DNA from: Beverwykella pulmonaria
Lineage: Eukaryota > Ascomycota > Dothideomycetes > Pleosporales > Melanommataceae
Direction: 5' to 3'
Length of the DNA: 64,000 bases
NCBI GenBank assembly: GCA_001599595.1
Contig: BCHH01000001.1
Coordinates: 4,655,818 to 4,719,817, forward strand
Part shown: positions 1 through 10,610 of the stretch, one piece after another
Layout of the letters: each line of letters begins with the position of its first letter
How positions within the stretch are numbered: position 1 is the stretch's first letter
The notes under the pieces: generated by a model
What the model saw: only the letters and a program-made list of their open reading frames with translations
Database searches by the model: none
Told to the model about the DNA's origin: nothing
Made by a program: the position numbers and the translations under genes

Positions 1-667
1 TATCATGCTTGCGTGGAGTATCCACGTCGGTATGATCGCCCTCTTCCTCCGAAGTGGGCGTTAGCGGAGGAAGATCATCGACCTCTGGGGGGGTCGCAGG
101 GGGCGTATCACTCCGGGACGGTGCAGGTCCGTACTTCCAACTGAATCCCGAAAAGCGCTTCGGGGTCCGCAGGAAGTCCTTCGCGCTGAGAGGCTCCTCC
201 GAGTTCCTTGCGAAGTTTTGGCATGCCTCCCACCACGCCTGACCCTCCGGCGGAACGAGTTTGCTGTTGCGTTTCGACCTATGGCCTTCTAAAGCACGGA
301 GCGCCGACATTGGTGGATCATTGTTGACGGACTCGTGTTCCAAGTGTGAGACGCGGTGCTGAATGTCCAGCATGATGCTGCGGTGAGCAGCGAGCTCGGT
401 GGTGATGTTCTGCAACATCTCCACGAGGAGCTGGTTGGAGTGGCGAAGACTGGATTTTGTGGTCGAGGCCATGGAGCAGCGCTTGGAGTTCGCCATGCTG
501 CTCCGGGATGAGACTTGCGAGATGGATGCGCTGGCAGATATGAGGTTTATAGAGGGCTCGACGAAGAGGTCGGCCATTGTGGCGCCGGAGAGATGACTGA
601 TTTCCACTTGGCTCATGTTGGCCTTGGAGGTGGCGTGGTACATGGTAGGATACGCGTGAGCAGACAT
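1..667 (-). CDS. Hypothetical fungal protein, 3' end cut off by the window
   Basis: An open frame of at least 222 codons runs leftward from an ATG at 667-665 to the window edge without a stop, so the C-terminus lies outside. The N-terminal 70 residues are rich in Ser, Ala and Met. Next comes a stretch around residues 75-105 with heptad-like hydrophobic spacing (QLLVEMLQNI, then HRSIMLDIQHRVSHLE), which suggests a short coiled coil. It is followed by a basic region and a Trp/Phe-rich block (QAWWEACQNF, FSGFSWKYGP), then a Pro/Thr/Glu/Asp-rich acidic tail. No catalytic motif or signal peptide is visible. The DNA upstream (about 715-780) is purine-rich on the + strand, giving the CT-rich leader common before fungal starts. 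I do not recognise the family. Frame length and codon texture make a real gene likely. Confidence 0.65.
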   Translation of the reverse strand, partial: MSAHAYPTMYHATSKANMSQVEISHLSGATMADLFVEPSINLISASASISQVSSRSSMANSKRCSMASTTKSSLRHSNQLLVEMLQNITTELAAHRSIMLDIQHRVSHLEHESVNNDPPMSALRALEGHRSKRNSKLVPPEGQAWWEACQNFARNSEEPLSAKDFLRTPKRFSGFSWKYGPAPSRSDTPPATPPEVDDLPPLTPTSEEEGDHTDVDTPRKHD

Positions 668-1577
668 AGTGGATTTGGGAGAAATGTGTGTCTCAAGAAT
701 AGTAACCATGTAAAGTAGAAGAAAGAGTTGAACAAGAGAATAAAAAGGGAAAGAAAAACTGGGGAAGAAACAGATGTAAAGAAGAAATGTAGTTGTTCTC
801 ACTCACTAAGCGGCGCCACCTGCGTGGTACCTCGACACCATTAACAAGCGGCTCCCCACACATCTCAGACTCCCATCCAAACGCCAATATTCTAGGCGTC
901 GAAGCAGCTCAGGGCTTCGACGTGCTTGACTTACCAAAACGGGAGAGGGGATTTTCGCCATGCGGCCTTGTCTGTGGTGGCCAAGGCCCTCGGCCATTCT
1001 TTGTCGCATGCCTTTGGCGGGCCAAGGCTGTGTCCAGACGTTGGTGTTGTAGACTTCTATCGTCGAATGTTTCATCGTCAGAGACGTGGTGTTTCGACCA
1101 AGGATCGCGGGAAAGATCGATCGACACGTGACGTGGGCCTTATCGATAGTGTTTGAATTGGTTAGACCATCTCCATCCCTCATTTTTCATCTCTTTTCAC
1201 CAATTGCGTTTATGATTACAAGAAATCTATCCTTATACCCTAGCTTATTTTTGGTTTGAAGGTATTGAATTAAATTTCTTGGGTTTTAGAACTAGTAGAG
1301 ATTGTGAGGAAGAAATGAGTCTCAAATGATCGCTGCGCTACGTCACCTAGACCTAGAGAAGAAATCGTGTTTGTATATTTCGACGCGTCATATAATCTTG
1401 CACCGCTCTAATGTACACGCTAGAAATAGCTTATATACCCAGGTTCATGTCCAGAAAGAGAAACGTCCATCTCTGAGTCGAAATTCGAGACGGGCTCACC
1501 GAAACCCCAAAGAACGCGAAAGAAAACGCACGACGTAAACATCCCATCATCACACCCGAACCACAAACCAATACTCC
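668..1577. other. Intergenic, no gene seen
   Basis: This holds the likely promoter and CT-rich leader of the left-edge gene and the 3' flank of the secreted cysteine-rich protein. Open frames exist on both strands near 800-1180, but they overlap each other and show no recognisable domain or conserved motif. Confidence 0.5.
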
Positions 1578-2383
1578 TCAAGCCTTCTGCGCATAATTAT
1601 GCTGGAGGTGGTGCAATCTTTGTTGCTCCAACTTTGTGTTCTTCTTATGCTTGTAAATCTTGAATCCCACTCCAAATATTAGTCCAATAACACTGCATGA
1701 ACACGATACGACCACGCCTATGAACGCGCCCTTGCTCAGTCCCGCAATCTTTTCGTCATCTTTACTATTACTCGCAGTAGTATTGTTGTTACCGTTGACA
1801 TTGATGTTGTTCACATTATTGTTGTTGTTGGAATTTGGAGATGAGGTTGCGGCTGGACCTGAAGTGATGGGGCCGGTTCCTGTTTGCTTTACGGCGAAAG
1901 TGGAGGCAGCTGTTACTTGTTAGTACTCGCGAACAATCACGCATTGGCAGAAAGTTTACCTCCGCCTGTCGTTGCTGCTGGCACTGGCTGCTGCAACCCC
2001 TCTGGCGTATACGCTGCACCTAACGCCTGACTACAATACGACGTGTACACAGCTGTCCCCCACTCGATATCACTAGCCGCGGGAGTCGAGCAGAGGTAAC
2101 TGGCGCAGGATGTGATGTATGAGTGTGCAAACGTCGCGGAGTTAGGTCGGCAATAGCATCCATTTATCCAGGGGGCGCTGCAGCTGAGATGTATTGCCAA
2201 ATCTCCGCCAATACCGGGCGTGTCATTGTTGCCGTTGTCCCAGAGGCACTGATTGATGCAGGGAGGGAGAAGGGACCAGTTTTTATCGAACTTGATGGAG
2301 GCGGCGAGAGTTGCTGGGTCGGTGACTTGGGCGAGGGTGGTGCTGACGAAGGCTGCAATGCATAAGGCACGTCCAGAAGGCAT
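1578..2383 (-). CDS. Secreted eight-cysteine (CFEM-like) protein with one membrane helix
   Basis: Two exons, 2383-1960 and 1909-1578, are separated by a 50-bp intron with a perfect TACTAAC branch site; the spliced product is 251 aa. Residues 1-19 form a signal peptide. The ectodomain has exactly eight cysteines (C42, C46, C68, C76, C78, C93, C98, C117), the number expected of CFEM domains, although the spacing is not the textbook one. An Asn/Ser/Thr-rich stalk (about 155-192, with a poly-Asn run) leads to a transmembrane helix at about 203-224 and a basic cytoplasmic tail with KHKKN. This looks like a cell-surface protein with type I topology; CFEM proteins are linked to haem/iron uptake, adhesion or host interaction, but nothing here says which. 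The alternative is a cysteine-rich surface protein outside the CFEM family. Confidence 0.75.
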
Positions 2384-3567
2384 CTTAGAGACTGTAAGGT
2401 GGGAAACGGCGTGTTGAGATGAAGGCAGAACCAGTAAGGAAGCGAGCGCAGATCGCGAGTCTGGAGAGCCTCCACTCCTTTAAGGCTATCGCTTGAGAGT
2501 GCTGAGGCTGAAAGCATTGGGCAACAACCTTCTTTTCATTGTACATCGCAAGCTCGGATGAACCTGTCACCGTTGATTACAAGACTTTTCCTCACTAACC
2601 TAAGAGAATGGTATGCAGTGGGATATTTGAACATGTCGAGATCCAGGAGCTAAGATCATGTTATCCAATGCTTTCGCATGAGAAGCGAAAGGCCAAGTCC
2701 AGCTGAACAGCCACAAAGCCACGAAATATTCCGATGTAGCCGCCAAACCCTATCGACGCCTGGTGAAGATGCAGGAGGATGTTGAGTTTTTGAGGGCGTT
2801 CTTGTCAATGCAAGTCGCATCTGGCAATTCGTCGCGTCACAACTATGGCGACGCCTATCGTGTGTTGCTGCATACATGCCCAGGATTCGACTCTCCGGCA
2901 TTCATATCCTTTAAGTACCATTTGCAGTTTTCGTTTCCTTTGATGCTCTCTCATGGATAACCTGGTTTGAAGTTGCGGGCGACGTCTCGGTCCAACTCTT
3001 TTCTCTTCCACAATACGACGTACCAAGACGTTCTTTGAAGCGACAGCCGCACGTGTGCAATGGTGTTGAACAAATCAACGATACGTTCAAGAAGAAAGGG
3101 CTTCTGAGATTGTACAGCTACGGATTCGCCGAGACGACTCCATACAGTTTCCTATCTCGCACCCCTGTTCGAAAATAGTGCGTTAGTATGGAGTGGGCGA
3201 GGTTGATGAATGTTGGCGGTTGAAGAGTGAAGGACGGCAGATCAACGCCATCCCCAACCCAGCAAGCGCGCCTTAGTCATCGCCAAGCCGTCCACACCTT
3301 TCCAAAAAATTCTCGTAGGGCCTCTTCAGTTCCCCAGAAAGTTGCACCCAGATCTAATTTGTCTTGAAACCCACCATTTTATGGGCTTGAAGTTGAAAGA
3401 ACTGGGGAGAAAGAACCTCCTTGCTCCCAAGAACTGAAGCCCCTCATTCCATGGGCTTACGGTCCCGTAGCTCCGAAACATCCCTCACACATCGTCTCGC
3501 TGCTCCCTCGATACCTTCGCGATGATTGCATAAAGCCCTCTAAAGCGACCGCGCGCTCGCTTTAGAG
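2384..3567. other. Intergenic between divergent genes
   Basis: This lies between the starts of two divergently transcribed genes, so it should contain both promoters. I see no open frame with a recognisable domain. Two short phrases containing 'atgggctt' recur near 3380 and 3450 but form no longer repeat. Confidence 0.5.
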
Positions 3568-4341
3568 ATGCGAACAGTAACAATGGAAGACGACGAGGCG
3601 GAAGTCGTGCGAAGGCCTGCCGCCGGCTGCTTCAACTTCTTTGATCTGCCTTCAGAGTTGGCACTACGCGTTTACGAATTCTGCCTCATCGTGCCCAAAA
3701 CGATAGACCTCGATCCAACAAATACGCGCGCCATCGCGCCTCTCCTCCGCCTGCTCTTAGTGAACCGTCGCATGCACGAGGAGGCGCACCGTGTTTTCTA
3801 CGGCTGCAACACGTTCCGCGTGTTCCCTGTCCACGGTCGCTTCTTCCACACCAAAGCACCCCTGCTTGCCCGCTTCTCTCCACGATACCGCGCTGTTATA
3901 ACAAAGCTGGAGTTAAGGCTCGGGCCTGGATGGACAGGGCCGCCTGGGTGTTGGGTCGTCGATGGCCGGCTCGGACTGGGTGATATGGGCAAGCTGCGGA
4001 TGCTGAAAATTTTCGTTGAATTTGATCCAGCGTCCCAACCAACATTTGAGGGTTATGGCAAGGGCGAGCATTGGTACACAGAATTCAGCGTTGAGCTATG
4101 CAGAAGCCTGATCCCTAACATGCTTTCGGTCACTGACATCGAGTTCGATGGATACCCGGGTATTTCGAAGTCTTCGCCGCTCTTGCAAGCGCTACTCAAT
4201 GAGGTGAAGACTTATCATAAACGTATCACTTGGGGCCCAGAGCGCGGTTGGGATAAAATTGTTGAGGTTGGGAATATGGCAATTGTCCAGACCATGATGC
4301 AGAAGCTTGGCCTGGACCGCCGCCACGAGATGTTGATTTGA
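3568..4341 (+). CDS. F-box-like (2EXR/DUF7730-type) fungal protein
   Basis: A single-exon frame of 257 aa. After a short acidic start, residues 20-65 read FNFFDLPSELALRVYEFCL followed by a region ending in LLLVNRRMHEEAHRVFYGCN. This is the layout of the F-box-like/2EXR N-terminal fold of fungal proteins: 'LPxElRxxIYxxcL', then 'LLxxnrxixeEaxxvfYxxNtF'. The rest (about 80-257) resembles the poorly defined C-terminal part of those proteins, with no enzyme motif, signal peptide or membrane helix. Such proteins are presumed to be adaptors, perhaps for SCF-type ubiquitin ligases, but this is family inference only. M7 is an alternative start six codons downstream. Confidence 0.75.
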   Translation: MRTVTMEDDEAEVVRRPAAGCFNFFDLPSELALRVYEFCLIVPKTIDLDPTNTRAIAPLLRLLLVNRRMHEEAHRVFYGCNTFRVFPVHGRFFHTKAPLLARFSPRYRAVITKLELRLGPGWTGPPGCWVVDGRLGLGDMGKLRMLKIFVEFDPASQPTFEGYGKGEHWYTEFSVELCRSLIPNMLSVTDIEFDGYPGISKSSPLLQALLNEVKTYHKRITWGPERGWDKIVEVGNMAIVQTMMQKLGLDRRHEMLI

Positions 4342-4843
4342 TCGCAACGTTATGGGAGGTTAAGTACTGCCCACTTCTTAGTTCATGCCATACAAGTTCA
4401 ACTCTAGAATTGTACATGTGAATTTAGCATCTCAGAATGTAACTATCTCCAGTCAAATTCCCATTCTGCCAAAATGTCAGCACCCTCCTTAATGCCGCCT
4501 TTCAAACCCCTACCCCAGGATATGCTGAATATCCAGGCTCCCGTTCTCTACTTCAAAAATGGTCGCCTCCACCAATTTTCAGAATCCGGAGTAGAGAAGT
4601 CATCATTAGAGGGGTGACGAAGCGGACGAAGCCGGACGAACCTGCACAAAAAGTGCACAATGACCGAATAGACGCCAACTACACACCTCTAAATCTAGAT
4701 GTATATTACGCGATCATCTGCACTTGAACTAGATATATATTTACTCTGCGAGCAATGTGAATGAGACAACAAGCAAAGTCCAGTCCACTCTCATCAACGT
4801 CGTCCAACTTAATACAATCGTCGATTTACACACTTATCCAATA
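4342..4843. other. Intergenic; promoter side of the reductase gene
   Basis: AT-rich DNA with 'tagatatatattta' near 4730 that could act as a TATA element. A minor degenerate 'gacgaagc' repetition lies near 4615-4641. No gene is seen. Confidence 0.4.
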
Positions 4844-5887
4844 ATGAGCGACCACAACCAACCCCGTATCCTCATCGTCGGCGCTGGTTCAATGGGCCTA
4901 GTCCTCGGTCACCATCTCCATCTCGCCGGCACCACCATAACATTCCTCATCCGCCCACACCATACACCAACCCTATCCCGTTCCCAGATCCTCTACTCTT
5001 ATGAAACAAACACATCTACGTCGTACTCGGACTATACATATATCACTTCTCCAACGGAAATAGTTGGTGGAAAGTACGACTACATTGTCATCACTCTCGA
5101 CACTGCCTCCCTGCGTAACGAGGTCGGCCAGGCACTGGTGAAGACCATCGGTGATGCTGCTCGAGGAAATAATACAAAAGTCATCCTCGGCAGCGTGTTC
5201 CTCAACTTACTTCCCTGGTTCCTTGACATCTCAGGGCTTGCCGCAGAGCAGGTAACTAACGGCTACCTCGCCATCCACGCATACTCCCCCGCCGCCGTTA
5301 CACTGCCCTTACATGCCTCGACTAATCCAAATTTGATCAAGGAGGCAGATCTGGCGTACACAGACAAGCTTGGTGCGGGGATGACGCTGGATGACAGTTC
5401 CCCTGCAGTCGCTAACGGGTTTGCGGAAATATACAATAGATGTGGGATTTCCAGAGCAGAGATCAAAAGTGTAGAAAGCTTCGCGCTAAGCGTGAATCCA
5501 ATTTTTGCTGTCTTCGCAGCGTGTGCGCTGATGGAATGGCCTTCGTTCTCCTACATCAACGATATCAATCACAAAGAGTTATGGCATCTCACTGTTGCCG
5601 CGGTAAAAGAAATTCAAGCCCTCAACATTCATGGACAGGGCGGGCAGCAAGCGGCGAGAGCAACGACAGAGGAGGGGCTAGCTGCGCAGTTGGCGGCGTG
5701 GGAGAAGCATATGCTACCACTCGATATACAGGCATTTAACAGATATCATCACGGGGGGAAGGTTAATGCACAGGACAGGGCGTTATTGAAGGCTTGTGTT
5801 GAGGCTGGTGAAAGAGAGGGAAAGGGGATGGACAACTTGAAGGAGTTGATTGGGAAGGTTGAAGAAAAGGATGGGAGTAAGGAGTAA
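4844..5887 (+). CDS. Ketopantoate reductase-like (ApbA/PanE family) oxidoreductase
   Basis: The predicted protein is 347 aa from the ATG at 4844. The frame stays open upstream to 4757, but those 29 residues are not family-like, and the Rossmann motif starts immediately after the chosen Met. Residues 9-18 read ILIVGAGSMG, the GxGxxG dinucleotide-binding turn. A helix (LVLGHHLHLAG) and a strand (ITFLIRP) ending near a basic residue suit NADPH. The C-terminal half (about 220-340) is helical, as in the ApbA/PanE C-terminal domain. Bacterial members reduce 2-dehydropantoate to pantoate for CoA synthesis. Fungal relatives are numerous and often of unknown substrate, so I would not assign pantothenate synthesis. 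It is intronless and has no targeting signal. Confidence 0.8.
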   Translation: MSDHNQPRILIVGAGSMGLVLGHHLHLAGTTITFLIRPHHTPTLSRSQILYSYETNTSTSYSDYTYITSPTEIVGGKYDYIVITLDTASLRNEVGQALVKTIGDAARGNNTKVILGSVFLNLLPWFLDISGLAAEQVTNGYLAIHAYSPAAVTLPLHASTNPNLIKEADLAYTDKLGAGMTLDDSSPAVANGFAEIYNRCGISRAEIKSVESFALSVNPIFAVFAACALMEWPSFSYINDINHKELWHLTVAAVKEIQALNIHGQGGQQAARATTEEGLAAQLAAWEKHMLPLDIQAFNRYHHGGKVNAQDRALLKACVEAGEREGKGMDNLKELIGKVEEKDGSKE

Positions 5888-6839
5888 CAGTTTTGGGGGG
5901 ACTAGGATGAAAAACCGTTCAAATGCGATGTTCAGATAACTTTGATAAAAGGAAAAAATGTGTACACTGAATGAGACTTTGTCGTCCAAGCTATTTTGGG
6001 TCTTCCCTCTATCTGAGGCAGTTTGTAATCCACATTGATATAACCTTCGACCCTCGACACTCAAAATGTATTCCCGACACTATTTTCTGTTGCTTAGTTG
6101 GCCTCTTCGCGAAGCTGTTTCGCCGTTGATGCGTTTCGAACGCGAAAAATATTCGTAGAACCTTTTCTTCCCCTTCGGGCTTTGTGCGCTCACCACTCTC
6201 TGTAGCTCTTCCTTTCTTGATATAGCTATGGCGTGTTAGTAATACCAAACATAACAAGACAAGGGACATATGACTTAGATGATGGTTTCCAAGAGTCTTT
6301 TTGGCACAACTTGCCAACCTTGATCTTATCTTCTATCACACTCGTCATTGCGCGTTGGATTACCTTATTTCCCTCATAATCTAGCATGTAGCAGAACCTC
6401 CGTTTATGTCCGCACGTTTACCCGTGGATATCTCTACACAACTTGTTTTGCGTTGCGATTTCGGATTTCAAGAGTGTGTTGTGCATAGTGAAGACCTTCA
6501 GTAAATTATCGAGATATCTTTCCACAGGGTCAACGGCAGGGCTGAAGAGGTGCTTGTGCTTTGGGTGTTGCGTGTGTCGATGTTAGTGGTAGTGGCGTTG
6601 AGTGTGGAGAGGATTTCACTCAGTGTAATGAGGTGTTCTTTGGATATAGAGTTCAGGCTTATGCCATGCGAAACCGAGACAGTTTTTGAGAGCAGGCGGA
6701 CATGGAGTACTATTTGTACACGTCCTCGCTTACAACACTAAAAAACTTCGCAAAAATTTAACACGATACTTTCAACCACATACGAAATGGCCAAAATAAG
6801 CTCTTTTGGGAGAAAATTAGCGAAAATCGGGCGCAAAAG
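5888..6839. other. Intergenic, nothing supported
   Basis: AT-rich sequence with short frames on both strands that carry no domain-like pattern. Confidence 0.45.
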
Positions 6840-7190
6840 GAAGAGCTTTCATCTAAGGCGCGCAGTTCTATTATATCAAAATGGGAGTAGGGGTAAATCA
6901 GTCAGTGCTGGCCCACGAATATGGGTGCCACCGCAACACGATTGCCTACACAATTAAGAGGTGGAAAACCCACGCAACTCTGCAGTCATTACCCAGAGCT
7001 GGCTAGCTAGCCATAATTAATTAAGATAGAGTATAGAGAGCTTATACAAGAGGCTGGCCTCCTTTCTCGTCACCAGCCCACCTTCTAAGGACGCTCTATA
7101 CCATGCGCTCAAGAAACAACGCTTTAACAACTACTAATGCCCGAACAGACCTAAGATTAATTATACTAGTGCGCGGTAGCGAAGAACTAT
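6840..7190 (+). mobile_element. Relic of a Tc1/mariner-type transposase (N-terminal part)
   Basis: Conceptual translation gives segments of a fungal Tc1-like transposase N-terminus spread over three frames. Around 6893-7003 the frame reads SVLAHEYGCHRNTIAYTIKR, then WKTHATLQSLPRAG, which is the paired helix-turn-helix followed by the 'RWk..gtlxsxPRsG' linker. Around 7040-7076 comes a segment with ELIQEAGLLSRHQP; around 7070-7130 SKDALYHALKKQRFNNY; around 7145-7165 NRPKIN, part of the usual 'xRPKINxxtA' block. Stops and frameshifts separate these pieces and I see no DDE/DDD catalytic domain downstream, so the copy is dead and truncated. Neither terminal inverted repeats nor a TA duplication could be located by eye. 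Confidence 0.7.
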
Positions 7191-9373
7191 TTTCCCCGAA
7201 TCCACCTCAGACAATAGTTAAAAGCTTGATGCATAGTGCAGGGAAAGGGTCTTGGTTTCCCTTTCAGCTGCTTGCTTCGTCATCACTTAACGCGACATAT
7301 ATATGGGCATCCGAACACCTCGCCCCTCGATCGAGAAGGAAGAAACCACTCTCACTCTAATGAGACCACGAGTATTCTTCTATATTTCATCACACGTTTC
7401 TTTCATTCCTTTGGTAACTAGATGTAACGAAATTGCAACAGTCTGCTGCCAAATCTCATCTTCTTTGTAGACGTCACTCGAGACATTTAATCTTCCTGCC
7501 TCAGTGCCTTGATGCTTCGGACATCGCATGGCTGCGAGTCTCCCTCTACCTTCCTGATTTCCATATCACACCTTTACTCCACTACACTAGCTAGTCACAT
7601 ATTAAGACACTGGGCTTCGAAATCGGACTCTGCACCTCCAAGTGGTGAAGCCTGGGAACCTGATGCTTTTGAAGCTCAGAGCCAGCGAAGAGACGTCGTG
7701 TCGGCAGCGATGTTGGTGGTCGAAGCTGCGCTGCGGTGAGACAGCGCAGAATTTTCACGCCACCACAACATACGCGTGACACACCCACGACAGTCGGAAA
7801 TGGTTCGCCAACTCTATCAAGACAAAAGAATTACCTTTAAAGACCTTACAAGCGGCAGTACAACAACTACAAAGACAACAACCCTACTCTCCTCACCTCA
7901 CTCTTGCCTCAACCACTATCGTATGGCCTTACCCACAGATATCACAACAATAGCTGAAACACTTGACGTAGCCGATTTTCTTGGGGTTCGTTGCTGCGCA
8001 GGGGTACCCGTAGATTTCTACCGATACTGTGCACGAGTATTCTATAATGAAGAATAAGGGGGTGGTGGATACTGGAAGTTATGTTAGCATTCCAAGCGTC
8101 TAAAATGAAACGCCCAGGATAACTAAGGGGCTAGGATAAAACATGCACCCTTGAATAAGATCAATATGGGGCTGTCGCCGCAAAAGTGAATGATCATTAG
8201 ATCAAAGGAGGTTCTATGTTGGTTCTATATCACGTGGTTGATGCCAAGTCCCGACACGGGCCTTGGTGCCTCAGGGCAGAACTTCCTCGTCCTTCTCCTC
8301 CACCTTGTCCATCTTTTTTCAACCATCATCAACAGCCTCATTGTACGCTCAATAGGCTAATATGGCTCGATTTCTATCCCTACCCACCATCCCAACAAGT
8401 TCGGCACGAACTCAAACTACTTGCGTTGTTTTTTGCATTTATTTGATTCTTTTGTAACCAAAAAGACGTCTTGAATATATATTTCTAGAATAGACATATA
8501 TGTATACTGCTTACATCTTTGCTTTTCTGTATATAGTCCGAAGCCGGGTGGCCAGCTCCCACTCAGAGTACTACGTACTACGTACTCTCCAATATCTGTA
8601 GGCCCCTGAGTACCCTCGGAGGGTATCTCATCGCTTGCGCGTGACTGGGCCATGAGAGTTCTCACACGAGACTCGACTACGGGAGCTGCCCCTGAGCTTA
8701 CGCCCCCAAATCAAGCGTTACAAACAAGATAAACACCTACTTCCCTGATGATGATGCGTGAGAGATAGATGATTTATTAATTGAGCGCCGTTGTCGTGCG
8801 GTTCGCGCGCACTGTATCATTGTCAACACAACGAGATAGTTTTTGAGGAACAAGCTTCGATGTTTGATCGAGTTCTTTCGAAATTTATTTCTGGCTCCTT
8901 TCCTCTATTTTGAGCATGCTGGTAAAGTTTAGATATATCACATAGTGGGCCATATGCGTTCGGAAACTAAAAGAACTCATACGAGTTACTTATGTAACTA
9001 GACTCCTAGTGGTTCAAGAATTTAGACAGCCGTGGATGATAGAAATAACCATCTTACATAGTTTCTAATGTCGAATCTGGAATGTGGTCCCATGACGAGT
9101 ATTCTCATGACTCGTCAAGCGACGTTGCGGTAGCTGGCAGGTTTACACTGTACCTGAATATGTAAACTCGATTGAGATCCTAATATGGGATATGGGAAAG
9201 GTATTAGCTTTTCACTTCATTCGTCAAGACTCGCTTGGAAGAACTAAACTCGCGTGTGCAACGTCATATAGATATACAACCCATCAACACCAAACCTAAC
9301 GTTGTAAGGACAATATTTCAACGCCTTATAATCGACGGAAATAGCAAGGACACGAAGGTCTCATCAAGAATAT
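7191..9373. other. Gene-poor stretch
   Basis: About 2.2 kb with no supported gene. A small tandem repetition of 'tacgtac' lies near 8568-8588. The leftmost part may be the eroded remainder of the adjacent transposon. The right end is the 3' flank of the dioxygenase gene. Confidence 0.4.
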
Positions 9374-10610
9374 CTACTCCGCCTCCTCGACGTCACTCTT
9401 AACATCCCTCTCCTTTGGTGGCTTGAACCCACAGTTCTTGCACGTATCAGGATACCCAGTCCAAGGCGATCCTGGGACAGGAATGCCACCCTTCTCTGTC
9501 CAGAAATTGACAGGCTGGGGGTTCTGCTTAGCCTTAGGGTTAACCCCCACATCGATGGTAGCATAGAGACCATCCTCAATCTTGGCTCCGATCAGAGATA
9601 TTTTCATGACTGGGTCGTCACCACCCTGCTTGCCCATGTTGAAAAGGAAGTCGTTGGCGTTCTTGGTCTGAACTTGCTTGTTCGTATTGTAGGGGGCAAC
9701 AGCTTCGACCTTGGCGAGGAAGTTCTGCTCGATGTAGAATTGGCCGACGTGCGAGATGGTGCCGCCTTGGATAGTGTTGTTGGGGAGGAGCTTGGCTCCA
9801 TGGTGAATGATAGCTATAGTGTATTAGAGTTGTGTTTAGGCAAGATGTATTATTGAAAAAACGCACTATGGAGATGGTTGGCACGACCAACGTAGTGGCC
9901 TGGAATGAGAGTGATGAACGTAGCAGTTCCGTTGGAGCCAGTGGGCTGGATACCACGCAGAGCGTTGGTGAAAATCGCGGTGTTGGATCCGTCGCCATTA
10001 CCCCTTGCTTGAACACCAGTGTATACACCCTGACTCTGTTAGTATGGGGTTTAGAAGTTCTCGAAGTCAGTCTTCTTACAGTGGCGTTGGTTCCCCACAT
10101 CTCGACGTAAGCATCGGTCACTGGCTTGCAAGAGCTCGTGTCAACGACGTTGATGTCCAAGTGAACGGGCGGTCCCTTCTCAGTGTTGAGGAGGTTTTGT
10201 CGGACCAGCTCGCCGGTAACCCCTAAATGGTGTTAATATCAAGATGAACCATGACCAAAGATCTCCTTACAGTATGGGCCTTCAGTTGCCTCAGGGTCGA
10301 GTGTGCACGCTGCCTCAACACCATAGTTCTCCTCAACCTCAGCAACCTCACGACGAACGATCTGATCATGAGGCTTCGCGAAGCCGGCGGCGACACGGAG
10401 TTCATGAAGACGAGCCTCACGCCTTAGGTGCTGATCTCGAACCCAGCCACTCTCCACCAGGTCCCTCTTGCACGACGCAACGCTTCGCCTTTCTGGGTGG
10501 TCGAGATGAGCCTGTCTCCTCAGAATCTCCTTGTTAGTGTTACCGCTCGGGTGAGCAACGGCACCGGTGGCCAAGAGCACGGCAGCGAGTGCCTGGGAGA
10601 AGTGAACCAT
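9374..10610 (-). CDS. Secreted intradiol ring-cleavage dioxygenase
   Basis: Four exons (10610-10271, 10222-10080, 10029-9867, 9813-9374) with introns of 48, 50 and 53 bp encode 361 aa. A signal peptide (about 1-19) precedes a basic propeptide-like segment with an LRR dibasic-type site. Residues 107-122 read EATEGPYWVTGELVRQ, the entry motif of fungal extracellular dioxygenases. The non-haem Fe(III) ligands are visible: Y164 (GVYTG), Y207 (GHYVGRANHLH), H213 and H215. The family cleaves catechol-type rings between the two hydroxyls; secreted fungal members are linked to lignin-derived or plant phenolics. The C-terminal about 60 residues form a Pro-rich tail with a CKNC pair. The gene is complete and no key ligand is missing. 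Substrate is unknown; no aromatic-catabolism genes lie beside it. Confidence 0.88.

Noticed and set aside
2870..2895. B-box-like 'aggattcgactctcc'
   Set aside because: No A box, acceptor or anticodon stem around it on either strand.
4610..4645. 'gacgaagc' repetition
   Set aside because: Three imperfect units only; too short to call.
6009..6317. 102-codon minus frame downstream of the reductase gene
   Set aside because: Composition is not coding-like and there is no conserved motif.
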